Shown: in pieces, positions 45,501 to 56,330 of the stretch
Layout: each line of letters begins with the position of its first letter
Numbering within the stretch: the first letter of the stretch is position 1
Translations under genes and position numbers: made by a program
The notes under the pieces: model-generated
Seen by the model: only the letters and a program-made list of their open reading frames with translations
Databases searched by the model: none
Told to the model about the DNA's origin: nothing
Assembly (NCBI GenBank): GCA_018524725.1
Contig: JAEUWP010000453.1
Coordinates: 1 to 64,000, forward strand
Direction of reading: 5' to 3'
DNA from: Podaxis mareebaensis
Taxonomy: Eukaryota; Basidiomycota; Agaricomycetes; Agaricales; Agaricaceae
DNA length: 64,000 nt

Positions 45501-45747
45501 TTTATATATTGTATATTGATATTTTTCATACTAAGTATTCCATATTTTTGGCATGGAAACCACATATGTCATGATATATACCGCCAACTATAAGGTGCGA
45601 GCGATGGGGATTGGGCTGGGGCGAGGTTAAACGGAGGATATTACCATGTACAGCAACTTGTCGTTGTTAATGTTGGATGAGCGGCGCCAAGGTCTGACGG
45701 TAGCGAGTCGCGAATACTGTGGTTTTGTGGTCCCCAGTCTAAGTGTA

Positions 45748-47048
45748 CAGTTGAGGACAACCAAACACGACAACTTTTGTGAACTATTTTTCCCATGGCC
45801 GCAAATGGACATTTCCACCAAAGAACACCAAAAACAGCCACTAGGCAACCAATGGAGCATATTTGCACGAGCCATTTATTATTTATTCCTATTTAGGATT
45901 GATTCACTCCGCAAAATTTGGCCACTTTGGAAATGTGGTGAAAAACAGTAAAGGACTAGTTAAGTAAATGTCTAGACTATCTACAATGTGATTTTAATGT
46001 TGAAAGGACACAAGTGTGATGCATAGATGCAACAAAAAAAAGGTTGTTGATTTTGGTCCCGACTTGCATCAATACCATCGACTCACCGGAGTTCGGATAT
46101 GACCCCAGTTCAGACGAACATTTGTAACTTGTTCCACATTTCATGCAAAATGCTCAAACATTGTCATTTACATCTGACTGACATTCTATCTATTGTGCGT
46201 GCATTGTAATACCCAAGCATGAAGCGGTTACAGGGAGCGACGAACAAGCTGAAAAGGTGAAAGTCACCCTCAGTCACGTCCGCCGTCGAAAAACACTGGC
46301 TGGGAAGTCGTGACTGATGTGACCATCCGAACTGGGGTCATATCCGAACTCCGGTGAGTTGATGGTATAGCATCTGGACACCCTCGCAAACTCCGGGGTT
46401 GCCCAAAACACTTCAGGTCCAAAATCAGCACAGACAATCTCTCTCGAAGCCAATAGATGCATTGGTCACAAACAGATGTGCCCGAGCTGCCTCTACCAGT
46501 GGTAACTCTATGGTCTCAACCCAAGCTCTCGAGGTAAATGATTTTTAGTCGGAAGGAGAGGACAAAGAAGATAATGATGATTCTGATAATGAGGGAAATG
46601 CTTATAGTCCTGACACCGACAGCCAGCAAACATTCAGAATCAGGATATAGGAGTAGGTGGTGATGAGGGGAGGGAGGTGATGCTTCAAACAGTGTTTCCG
46701 TGCCGGACAGTGGGGGAGCGAGCACCTGGGGTGCGCCATCCACTGGACTGAAGCATACCTATGAATCTAAACAGGGCAAGGGGCCCTGGAAACCACTCTC
46801 TTAGTCGTAGAATTGCGATTTCCGTCATGTACAATAGATACGTGGACGATAAATAGTCTGTATAGTCCCTCTCATGTACCGTTGAAATCCCAAAAAATTT
46901 TGGCCACCATAAACAGTTGTGTAATTTTTTCAATAAATGCATATTTCGACTCCTTTTGCCTATCCAAGTCTATCCCCGGCCGAAATTTGATCCAGGAAAC
47001 GCACCATCAGCTGATATCCGAGTTGTCGTGTTTGATTGTCCTCAACTG
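45748..47048. mobile_element. 1.3-kb non-autonomous Tc1/mariner-pogo-type element
   Basis: The termini CAGTTGAGGACAACCAAACA (left) and its complement (right) form an inverted repeat of about 28 bases, and TA flanks both ends (45746-45747 and 47049-47050). A TA target duplication with CAG-type ends is characteristic of Tc1/mariner and pogo elements. The interior has no transposase frame I can recognise, only short ORFs, so it needs a transposase from elsewhere. A second inverted repeat is nested inside (46070-46363). Confidence 0.75.
46070..46363. repeat. Inverted repeat nested in the 1.3-kb element
   Basis: 46070-46113 and 46320-46363 are reverse complements with about 41 of 44 bases matching (core ACCGGAGTTCGGATATGACC). 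The spacer of about 200 bases is non-coding. It may be a second, smaller transposon inserted into the first, or a structural part of it. Confidence 0.7.
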
Positions 47049-47165
47049 TAAATCACTGTAAACGGTGATGGCGAACCATCAAAGCCAAGCAAGACCAAAT
47101 ACGCAGGCTCACGTGCTCGCCGCTTCCGAAATTTCCAAGTCGTGCCCTCGTCGTCGTCGAGTACA

Positions 47166-48355
47166 ATGGCCAGCATCTTGGCCAGGAGGACAGCCCACAC
47201 CATCTGCTCTCGCGTAGCATTTACACATGGCTCAAGAAAAATCCACTTGAGTACTTCTGGTAAGCATCACATCATCCCAAATTCTTCCGAACATTGTTGA
47301 ATGACATGGTACAGTCCAGGGGGGAGGGTGGTTTGGGAGCCTCCTACGTGGTTCGAAACCTGCAGAAAACACTGAATCAAACCAAACACCAGCCCCGAAG
47401 GCTACGGAAGGTATTGAGGCACAAATCCCAAATAAACCTACACAAACTGTGTCTCCCGCCCCCCATGTTGCATTGAAGTCCACACCTGCCACGACTGGGT
47501 CCACATCCGATGTGGTTAAAGGCTCTACACCATCTACTCCGGAGACACTTGCTACAACCAAAAAGCAGAAGGCAAAGAGGAAACCCCTGTCTTCGGAGAA
47601 GAAGACATTGCGCTTCAAGGAGAACATCGCATTCCTGGAACCGCGACTTGGCCGACGACCACAACTCGAGCTTCCAAAAATCAAGAGGACGACATGGCTC
47701 CGTACACTCGGCGTATGTCAGACGGAGGAAGAGTTGAGGAAGGTTGCGGAGTTATTCCCTGCGTGGAGGGATATGGGTCACTGCTTTGACGAGAGTTTTT
47801 CAGAGGCATTCATCCGTACGTCTACCCCGCACACTCCTTTCTCGAGTTGTTGTTTTCTGATTCGTGTTCATAGGTCGCTGCATCATCCTCAAGAAGCCCG
47901 AAATCGCACTTGAAGTATTCGGCAACTACGCAAAATACCATGTCCGCTTCACACTTGCGAGCGCCCGCGAGCTCCTCAATGCGACATACGACAACCAGCC
48001 TCTTAGTTTTGTTCTAACCGTCACTGGTCTCTTTGACGTATACAAGCTCCCACCTGTTGCACAAGATCTACCATGTTGTGCCATGGTCGTCTCGGCGTGT
48101 CTCAGAGACGGCAGTGCGGACGCTATGGTCGTCGCCGAGGCCCTCGTTCCGCATCTCAAGAAAATCTTGAACAATGCAGAGCCCCAGCCGATACCGAATA
48201 CTCAGGAGAAGGGTAATGATATGCCCAGGGTATGGACGAGTTGGGCGCTGAAGAAGGTTGATCAGCTGCTGTTCAAGGCGAGGGGGAAGCGAGAAGTTTG
48301 GTTGCGTGATTGGAGGCTGAAGAGTGGACATATCGTTGATGCTCAACAGTTCTGA
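47166..48355 (+). CDS. Mitochondrial-type helical protein, intact copy 1
   Basis: Three exons (47166-47259, 47315-47815, 47874-48355) give 358 residues. The N-terminus MASILARRTAHTICSRVAF is an Arg-rich, acid-free amphipathic segment typical of a mitochondrial targeting peptide. A Thr/Pro/Lys-rich linker follows (to about residue 150). The C-terminal 200 residues are helical and Leu/Ala-rich: RRCIILKKPEIALEVFGNYA and similar pairs of helices resemble PPR/TPR-like solenoids, with no catalytic motif. I do not recognise the family; it may be an organellar expression or ribosome-associated factor. It is the only complete copy of three in this window and is convergent with the PLAC8 gene. Confidence 0.75.
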
Positions 48356-49936
48356 GTATATTGACTTATTCTTTTCTTAATAATGATAATCATAGAACGC
48401 ACTTCGACTCTTGATCATCTTCCTATCAACTGCTGGGGCCGTGTGGACATTGAATGAGCGGCTATCCGTCGAACTGATACTGCCTCTCAGAAGGTGGGGC
48501 CGAAGGTTCGAACTTCTCGGCTTTGGTTTCTATCAGCGGGTGGCTGCAGGATATGGCTGTCAGACTCCCCATCTATGGTCCTGCCTTACACATCTCTAGC
48601 TCCTCCTTCCCTGTTCCTGTACTTGTCAAAAGGAAGAAAAGTGCAGAAAGCCCGGACGTAACATTTTGTGTGATCGTCGGCCTCCGCCCCCCAAATAACA
48701 GTAGCGTTATTTTTAGCTTACATCCGGAACACATTGATAGAAATCTCTTAGATTTAGGCTCAATGACCGGCGTAGTCTGAGCGCCTTTCACTCGTGGAAA
48801 GGCAAGGTGGTTCGTCTAGATCCCATAATATAAGGAGGGTATCACTACACCCAATACAGTAGCACATGTCCTTCTACTGAGTACCTTGTACACCACGCAA
48901 TGGACTAATAGAGCATCCAATACAAAATCGAACAAAGAAGATTGTCTCAGGACCAGCAGAAAACAACGGAAGTGCGTTTTTCGTTTCACTCAAGCACGCC
49001 CACCGAAGCTCCTCTCCTCCAACTCGAGTTCCTGGTGTTCCTGCGCCAACTTGCAAGGCGTGCACCAAAAAGCGGCACAGCAGTCACTGCATCTTCCACC
49101 CTTGATGCAATACCTCTGACGGCGTTGCATGAACTATCAGATTTTTCATGACATTAGTGCCACATGCCAACGGAAATCATAGATAAAGGAGATCAGCCTA
49201 CCTGAAGAATCCAGCCGCAACCACTGCATCCAGCGATAAGCCCGTGGAGCCAACAGTCGCCCGAGCAAGCGCCTCCACCATGTTCGGGGTCAGGGTAGCC
49301 ATTGGCGTTTAAGTGCTCATAGCGTTATTTGTTTTTCGCGTAGATGATGCAAGGGCAGCACCACGAGAGAAGGCCTGTACAGCTTGTGGTTAGTATTATA
49401 CTCAGGAGATAAGGGGGAGGACTCGAACGTACAGGTTCCGGGCTCGTTGTAGCAGTTGCAGAGCCCGTTACTCCAGTCTCTGCTGTCCGGGCGCATGGGT
49501 AGGTTTTTCGTGTTACGGTTGCCGCCCCCGCCGATAGTCATACCGGGAATGGCATGAGGTTATTGATTATAAGCTTTCTCGTTATACTACAATCAATAGA
49601 GCCAAAACTATCAACACGATAGAATAAGGCGGTAGGGAGAGAGACATACTTGAGTCATATCAATTCGAAGTCCAGCAGTGAAGGTAAGGGGATGGGAGAG
49701 CGTGTGGAGGAACGAGTACTGTAATTCATTCTTATATTGGGATAGAACAATCAGGTTCGGACGAGCGCCAGGCAGATAACAGAATAAGATCAAGTAACGC
49801 GAATGAACAAAATAGGGATAGATGCAGTTGAAATGGAGGGTCAAAGAAAACGAGGCAGGGTGGGAAAATGCAACGCTATGCATCCCAGCCGCTCAATATT
49901 AAATTCGAAAGCCTGAACCTTGGCGTCTGGGAATTA
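47440..49936. repeat. Duplicated two-gene unit, copy 1
   Basis: This stretch matches copies 2 (52465-55579) and 3 (57483-60327) through the helical gene, the 600-base convergent spacer, and the PLAC8 gene with its upstream region. Similarity ends at about 49936, immediately before the 3' end of the Crinkler/kinase gene. Copies 2 and 3 extend about 600 bases further. Confidence 0.85.
48990..49658 (-). pseudogene. PLAC8-family protein, copy 1, with two nonsense codons
   Basis: The four-exon layout of the intact copies is preserved: ATG at 49658 with a 9-nt first exon, stop at 48990-48992. However, exon 2 has TAA where copies 2 and 3 have CAA (after AYNQ), and exon 3 has TAA where they have CGA (after AKNK). 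Exon 4 also lacks three codons after FMQR. The second nonsense change is CG to TA, a double CpG transition. The Cys framework (SWCCPC, CSDCCAAFWCTPC) can still be read through the stops, so the decay is recent. Confidence 0.75.
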
Positions 49937-49962
49937 GAGGTATATGATTAACAACCGTACAA

Positions 49963-51853
49963 TCATTTGGCGCTCGCTTCAACCATCTGATCAACACTCT
50001 CTAAAGTGATCTTCAGTACCCGCAAGTCATCCTCCTTTGTTATCGCGAGCGTCTCAGAAGCTCGACCATGCAGTAGGTCCTGGTGAAGATTTGGAGTAGG
50101 ATAAAACACCTTGCCTTCTTCGCCTCCCCAGTCAAAATCAATCAACAACATCCTGCCTCGAGCATCGCAAACAATGTTCGCGTCGCGCAAATCCCCATGG
50201 ACCAGGCCGCGTTCATGGAAGGATCCCACAAGCTCTTCTAGCTGTGACTTCCAGTCCTCACGATACTGTTTGAGGTGCAGGGACAGAGAAATCGGCTCGA
50301 TATCTGGGAGATACTCCATTGCAACACCATACCATCCACCAGAAAGACGTTCACAAGCTCGCAAAGCGGGTGCACGTCCTTTACGCGCACAAAATTCGTG
50401 CAACTCCGATGAGTATCGCTGGGAAAATTTGACCAGGATGGCTGTCCCATGTTGGTCTTTTGCACTGTACAAATAGCGGTACGGCTGGCTCTGGTGCCAT
50501 GCCTCTAAGTCCCGGATTTCGACGGAGCCAATTTTACTGATGGCGGGGAGATATGGTGGAGTCGTGTCGTGGTGGATGGTTGGCGAACGAGAGAATAAAT
50601 GTTCGTTTATATCCGCATAAATGCGGGCTTGGAGGACAGACGCAGCGATAAACGCGGTGTGCAAGGCCTTGCGCTCACGGCCATCAGAGGCTGCCTTGAT
50701 GCAGGAGATCAACGGTGTCAAGCTAACAAGGCGAAATTTGGGACCCAGGGTTAGCATGGCGTAGAATCTAACTTCACAGCCTGAGACACGAAGAAGGTTA
50801 ACACAGATGACCAAATAAGGGTCTGGTGCTCACCTATGATGACTATACCCAGACAAGGGATCCGCCATCCCCTAAATAGCTTTTCATCAAATTTTTCAAT
50901 TGCGCTCTTTTGCGAATGAGCAAAGTACGAAACCAGCTCTGCATCCGGGAGCAAACTGATACCAGTCATTCGGTTCTTGATCTCGGCAATCTTGAATGCC
51001 ACATGATGCAGGCCGTCGCAGTGTCCGTTCGTCCGCACTGAACCAATATATGCTGGGGAAAGACACGACTCAGGTATGGGGTTTTTCCGTGCTCCAAAGA
51101 TCTTGTTAAGGCAATCCAATGCTGCATCCCTCCTGCTATCTTCGCAACTGTAGAATTTGCACATCATATCCGCAAACCGATCTACCTCCTTCACAATCTT
51201 GAAAACATCGACATCAGAGAGGCCATCGACGTCATCCCGACCGTCAACGATGTCAAGAAACAGACCGAAACCATTATACAGAAGGGAAATGGGGGGCATA
51301 TGATAATCGGGTTGTGGTTGGTCATCGAGGATGTTCTCTTGGGAATACCGCTGCATTATTTCATAGTTCTTGCTTTCTGCGATGGTAGAGGGAGCCATTA
51401 CGGCAAGCTTGTTACGCTTTCGCTGTTCAAGTTCAGAAAATGATGCCGAGGGAGAACGGGGGCGCTTGGCTGCACAGGATTAAATAGTAAGGGCATCAGC
51501 AGGCGGTAAACGACAAGCTGCAGGTGAAGTTCACCAGTAGGCCTGAGCGCGATAACATGGACATGACGCTTTTGAGGATCGGGGAAGACCTCTGAGATCT
51601 CGTCAAAAGGCGAGGAGAGTGCTTGTGAGTTGACGATACTGAGGGGATCTCGCACTTTGTCCAGCTCGTCCAGGGGAAGTGAAACCTTGACAAGTTGCAT
51701 ATCCTTCGCGTCGACATTCGCAAAGGTGGGCGGGTCCTCTGCTTTGACCAACTCCTTGAGGATGCTGACAGAGTCGTCTGCCGGTATTTGAATTTGAAAA
51801 ATCTTGTCGGCCCCATCGCCAGAAACGAGGCAATTGAGTGTGATCATAGACAT
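49963..51853 (-). CDS. Crinkler (CRN-N) domain fused to a protein-kinase-like domain
   Basis: Three exons (51853-51535, 51469-50834, 50780-49963) give 590 residues. Residues 1-106 match the Crinkler N-terminal domain: ITLNCLVSGD at the start, then VSILKELVKAEDP, NVDAKDMQLVKVSLP and KRHVHVIALRP, a ubiquitin-like fold. A basic segment AKRPRSPS follows and may be a nuclear signal. A central region of about 250 residues is unassigned. The last 200 residues form a kinase: ILVKFSQ (beta-3 Lys), AMEYLPDIEP (hinge), HERGLVHGDLRDANIV (catalytic loop, Asp and Asn present) and LLIDFDWGG (metal-binding DFD). CRN-kinase proteins are proposed nuclear effectors or conflict proteins in oomycetes and fungi. 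No signal peptide is seen. It lies between two duplicated units. Confidence 0.85.
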
Positions 51854-52112
51854 AGTGGAGTGGAGAGAAGTGGACAACCGTTCTTTCTGAAACCGTTCGT
51901 ATCCAACAAAAGACGCAGCAGAATTTTAAAACTCACGTGCCCCAACAGTCACCAGGCTTCAGCGGTTGTGATTATGATTGGGGTGCGGCAAGACTGCCAA
52001 CTTTTTTTTGTGACAGTACGGATCGTAGTGGCGTATGACGCTAACCCCCCGACTCTATCATGCTTAATCCACATGATATAAACGCCAATGCAAAGTTTAG
52101 TCTCCCGTAATC

Positions 52113-52169
52113 AGACTCTTAAGTGTGTCTTTTTGTGATCTTTGATGGAGACACACTTAGTAAGAGTCT
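52113..52169. repeat. Short hairpin repeat
   Basis: AGACTCTTAAGTGTGTCT (52113-52130) pairs with AGACACACTTAGTAAGAGTCT (52149-52169) around an 18-base spacer. It lies in the intergenic stretch 51854-52464 upstream of the Crinkler/kinase gene, which otherwise shows only short frames. It could be a transcript-end hairpin or the remains of a small MITE. Confidence 0.6.
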
Positions 52170-52464
52170 CATTTCGCGCGCGTCAAAAACGCGGGTCACA
52201 GACTTTCAGGTCTAGATTTTCCTAATAAGGTGATTTTGGACGAGCACGTGCACTATGGTGTAGGTCCAAACACCCACTTATGTACTCTACGACCACTCCT
52301 TACGAAAAAATAAAATCCGCTCGCCCAGCATTGTCGTTCTTTGCTGTACAAATCATAGGAGACTATCTCGTCGACGAAGATGCACGTGCAGTCCACGTTC
52401 CAAGTGGACTCCGTGCTAGTCTGCGGAAGAACTCGACTCAGCCAATACATGGGGTGGATGTTGG

Positions 52465-53384
52465 ACAAGCACACAAACTGGCTCTCCTGTCGCCAATGTT
52501 GCTCTGAAGGCCACACCCGCCGCGGCCGGGTTTATACTTGATGGGGCTAAAGACTCTACACCACCTACCTCGGAGACACCTACTACAACAAAAAAGCAGA
52601 AGACGAGGAAGAAACCCTTGTCTCCGGAGGAGAAGAGATCGCGTTTCGAGGAGAATATCGCACTCCTGGAACCGCGACTTGGCTGACGACCACAACTCGA
52701 GCTTCCAAAAAATCAAGGGGACGACGTGGCTTCATACACTTGGCGCGTGTCAGACGGAGGAAGAGTCGAGGAAGGTTGTGGAGTTATTCCCTCCGTGGAG
52801 AGATATGGGACATTGCTTTGACGAGAGTTTTTCAGAGATATTCATCCGTACGTCCATCCCGCCCACTCTCTTCTTGAGCTTTGGTTTCTGATTGCATTCA
52901 TAGGTCGCTGCATCATCCTCAAGAAGCCCGAAATCGCACTTGAAGTATTCGGCAACTACGCAAAATACCATGTCCGTCTCACACTCGTTGGCGCCCGCGA
53001 GCTCCTCAATGCGACATACGACGACCAGCCTCTTAGTTTTGTTCTAACCGCCACCGGTCTCTTTGACGTATACAAACTCCCACCTGTTGCACAAGATCTA
53101 CCATGTTGTGCCATGGTCGTCTCGGCGTGTCTCAGAGACGGCAGTGCGGACGCTATGGTCGTCGCTGAGGCCCTCGTTCCGCATCTCAAGAAAATCTTGA
53201 ACAATGCAGAGCCCCAGCCGATACCGAAAACCGAGAGACGGGTAATGATATGCCCAGGGTATGGACGAGTTGGGCGCTGAAGAAGGTTGATCAGCTGCTG
53301 TTCAAGGCGAGAGAGAAGCGGGAGAATTGGTTGCGTGATTGGAGGCTGAAGAGTGGACATATCGTTGATGCTCAACAGTTCTGA
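52465..53384 (+). pseudogene. Mitochondrial-type helical protein, copy 2, broken
   Basis: Compared with copy 1 (47166-48355), the targeting-peptide exon and the first part of exon 2 are missing. The CGA codon of LGRRP is TGA here, near 52685. One extra A in the run of A near 52710 shifts the frame. One base is lost near 53230 (copy 1 ATACTCAGGAGAAGG region). The last exon is otherwise very similar and ends with the same stop. No start codon is available. It is clearly a pseudogene. Confidence 0.8.
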
Positions 53385-54012
53385 GTATATTGACTTATTC
53401 TTTTCTTAATAATGATAATCATAGAACGCGCTTCGATTCTTGATCATCTTCCTATCACATACCTACTGGAGCCGTGTGGGTATTGAATGGGCGGCTATCC
53501 GCCGGACTGATACTGCTTGTCAGAAGGCGGTGCCAGGGACTCGATCTCCTCGGCTTTGGCTTCTGTCTGCAGGTGGGTGCAGGATATGGCTGTCAAACTC
53601 AACTACGGCGCCACGTCTTCAGTCCTCTTCCCCGCTGCTGTACCTATCCAAAGGAAGAAAAGTGCAAAAAGCCTGGACGTACGTTTTGTGTGATCGTCGA
53701 CCCACATTCCTCAAATGACGGTGGTGTTATTTTTAGCTTACATGCGGGACGCATTGATAAAAATCTTTTAGTCTAGGGCTCAATGGCCGGCGGTAGTCTG
53801 AGCGTCTGCCACTCATGAAAAGGGAAGGCGATCATCGTCTAGAATCCATTTTATATTAGAAGGGTATCATTACACCCGATACAACAACACACGGCCCTTC
53901 TACTAAGTACCTAGTACATCGCGCAATGGGCTAGTAGAACATCCAATACAAAATCGAACAAAGGTTGTCTCAGGACCAGCAGAAAAGAATGTGAGTGCGT
54001 TTTTCTTTTCAC

Positions 54013-54687
54013 TTAAGCATGCCTACCAAAGCTCCTCTCCTCCAACTTGAGTTCCTGGTACTCCTGTGTCAATTCGCAAGGCGTGCACCAGAAAGCGGCA
54101 CAGCAGTCACTGCATCCTCCACCCTTGATGTTATACCTCTGACGGACGTCGCCGCGTTGCGTGGACTATCAGATTTTTCATGACATTAGTGCCACATGCC
54201 AATGGAAATCAAGATAAAGGAGATCAGCCTACCTGAAGAATCCAGCCGCAACCAAAACATGCAAGAAGCGCATGGGTCCAACAGTCGCCTGAGCAAGCGC
54301 CTCCACCGTGTTCGGGGTCAGGGAAGCCTCTTGCGTTTAAGTGCTCGCAGCGTCGTTTGTTTTTAGCGTAGACGATGCAAGGGCAGCACCATGAGAGAAG
54401 GCCTGGACATTTTGTGATTGGTATTATGCTTAGGAGATAAGTGGGAGGAGGAACATACAGGTTCCAGGCGAGTCGCAGCAGTCGCAGAGCTCGTTACTCC
54501 AGTCTCTGCCGTCCGGGCCCATGGGCATGTTCTTCGCGTTACGGTTACCGCCTCCGCCGATGGTCATACCAGGAACGGCATGAGGTTGTTGATGATAGGC
54601 TTTCCCATGGTACTACAGTCAATCGAGCCATAACTATCAACAAATAGAAAGGGACGATAGGGAGAGAGAGAGACATACATGAGCCAT
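54013..54687 (-). CDS. PLAC8-family Cys-rich protein, copy 2
   Basis: Four exons (54687-54679, 9 nt; 54612-54459; 54402-54233; 54165-54013) give 161 residues. The PLAC8 signature is clear: GTCLLSWCCPCIVYAKNK (the CCPC type), HGGGACSGDC, then GCGWILQ and CSDCCAAFWCTPCELTQEY near the C-terminus. PLAC8/DUF614 proteins are small, Cys-rich, membrane-associated, and linked in plants and fungi to cell size and metal (cadmium, zinc, calcium) handling. The hydrophobic stretch around CWTHALLACFGCGW could dip into the membrane. It is convergent with the broken helical gene. Relative to copy 3 it has lost one codon and changed several residues near CWTHALLACFG. Confidence 0.85.
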
Positions 54688-55607
54688 GTCGATTAGAAGG
54701 GTGGCAGTGAAGGCAAGGAGGTTAGAAAGGGTGTGGAGGAACGAGTACTGTAATTCGTTCTTATATTAGGATAAAATAATCAGATTCGGATGAGCGCCAG
54801 GCAGATAACAGAATAGGATCGAGTAGTGCGAACGAACGGAATAGGGATAGGTACAGTTGAAATGGTGGCTCGGGGAAAACGAGGCAGGGTGGAGAAACGC
54901 GATGCTATGCATCCCAGCCGCTCATTGTCAAATTTAAGGGCCTGAACCTTCGCATCTGGGAATCAGAGTTGGCTGATATCTGCGGCGTATGGAAGTGGAA
55001 CGAGTGATGCTTCGAAGTTACATCTTGTTTGATATCTTAGAGGACCAGATCTGACATACGTGTCGTAGCGCGACGCCACTCAATACGTGAAGCCCCGTGG
55101 GCAGCGCGGCCTGTATAAAGGGCGTATTCATCTAGGAAATACGAAGAGTCGATGATATATACATAGTTTTGGTTGGGCAGGAAGCCTGAAGAAACGTGGG
55201 CCCATGGCTGGCATATGGCAGTGCCAGTACATCTCTGACGGCTGTGCGATTTGATAAATCACGTATTAATACGTGGAGTTAAAGGCGGAGGCGACACCAG
55301 GGGGTGCTTCAAGAGTGATTATAATTTTACCTCTGTCGTTTTGGAGTTATGAAATCAAATATGCTGTGCACGTTGAAAATATATATCTATATCAGTCAGG
55401 GCCTTGGAAAGGAGTCGCAAAAATGGTGATCTTCGTGGCAATGAATCACCAACCCTTAACGACTAGAATCAGCTATGCGCCCCAAGAGTGGGAGCGTTCA
55501 TAGCTGAGAGCCAAGGTATCAGCAATTATGTGCAAAATCTTGTCGCTCGATCTGTCTAGCAGAAGTCGATATGTATGTATTGATACTGGACTAGATACAG
55601 ACCATAA

Positions 55608-56102
55608 TCAAGATATAAAATTATTATAACCACCGGATGGTGCAGGTGTGTAGTAGTGAGCGGGGCGGAGGTTGTGATACTGAGGACTGGGATAAGGTTG
55701 GTATGCATGTTGTGCCAACTGCGGTAAATAAGGCCGAGAGGGACAAGCAAGTGAAGGATACATGGGCGGCGGAGGTACCTGAGATTGAGGGGGGGTGACA
55801 TGAGTGGGGAGGGCGTCCACAGCGCGGCGAGAGCGGGAGAACAAGCCAGCGAACCGTGGGTTCAGCTTGGTCTCAGCGTTGCGAGGGTCATTGAAAAAGT
55901 CCTGAATGCGTTGAATCAAGTCACTTCTCTTGCCATTCATGGCAAGCCTAAGTACAGCTAGAATATCACCGAGTTCATGTTTCTTCTTCGCTGCCAATGT
56001 ACCAGAGAATACATGACTCTGGTCTGAGAGGATCTGTGCTCTGTGGGCTCGCACTTCTGCATCTCTGGCCTCCTTCTGCGCTACGGCCTTAGCCTTCTTC
56101 AA
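55608..56102 (-). CDS. SAP-motif protein, C-terminal part (5' end unresolved)
   Basis: A minus-strand frame stops at 55608 and stays open beyond 56102, where no ATG is found before about 56135; the first exon is therefore missing or spliced. It encodes a charged helix rich in Ala/Lys/Arg, then LGDILAVLRLAMNGKRSDLI, a good SAP motif (two helices with Gly-Lys-Arg-x-Asp-Leu, DNA/RNA binding), and a Pro/Tyr/Ser-rich tail. SAP-tailed proteins of this kind often sit near transposons in Agaricomycetes. It lies just outside copy 2 of the duplicated unit. The function is unknown, and it may be a fragment. Confidence 0.45.
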   Translation of the reverse strand: MKKAKAVAQKEARDAEVRAHRAQILSDQSHVFSGTLAAKKKHELGDILAVLRLAMNGKRSDLIQRIQDFFNDPRNAETKLNPRFAGLFSRSRRAVDALPTHVTPPQSQVPPPPMYPSLACPSRPYLPQLAQHAYQPYPSPQYHNLRPAHYYTPAPSGGYNNFIS

Positions 56103-56330
56103 GTCTCTTGCATGAGGAATGGAGGATATATGGACTTCGTACTTCGTTCAATCTGTCTGTGCTTGTCCACTGGCAAGTCGGAGTTTGAATCTGATCAGCC
56201 TTTGTCACGCTTAGAGGTCTCAATCTCTTTGTTTCGCAAACTGTGTTTTCATTATTGCGTTGTTAAACCTATAAACTTGCAGGATTGTTCTCTTGTAGTA
56301 ATTTCTTGAGTGTATGAAATTTGAGAGGAA

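Larger units (their letters stand above)
52465..55579. repeat. Duplicated two-gene unit, copy 2
   Basis: Direct repeat of 47440-49936 and 57483-60327. It includes the broken helical gene, the spacer, PLAC8 copy 2, and about 900 bases upstream of PLAC8 that copies 2 and 3 share and copy 1 lacks. The right end falls at about 55579, 30 bases before the SAP-motif ORF stop. Confidence 0.85.

Noticed and set aside
47377..47684. Minus-strand frames of 95 and 150 codons over the helical gene
   Set aside because: Antisense shadows of the spliced plus-strand gene; no motif of their own.
52956..53375. 139-codon minus-strand frame in duplicated copy 2 (also seen at 48068-48346 and 57682-57930)
   Set aside because: It is antisense to the last exon of the helical gene and is open in several copies only because that exon is conserved.
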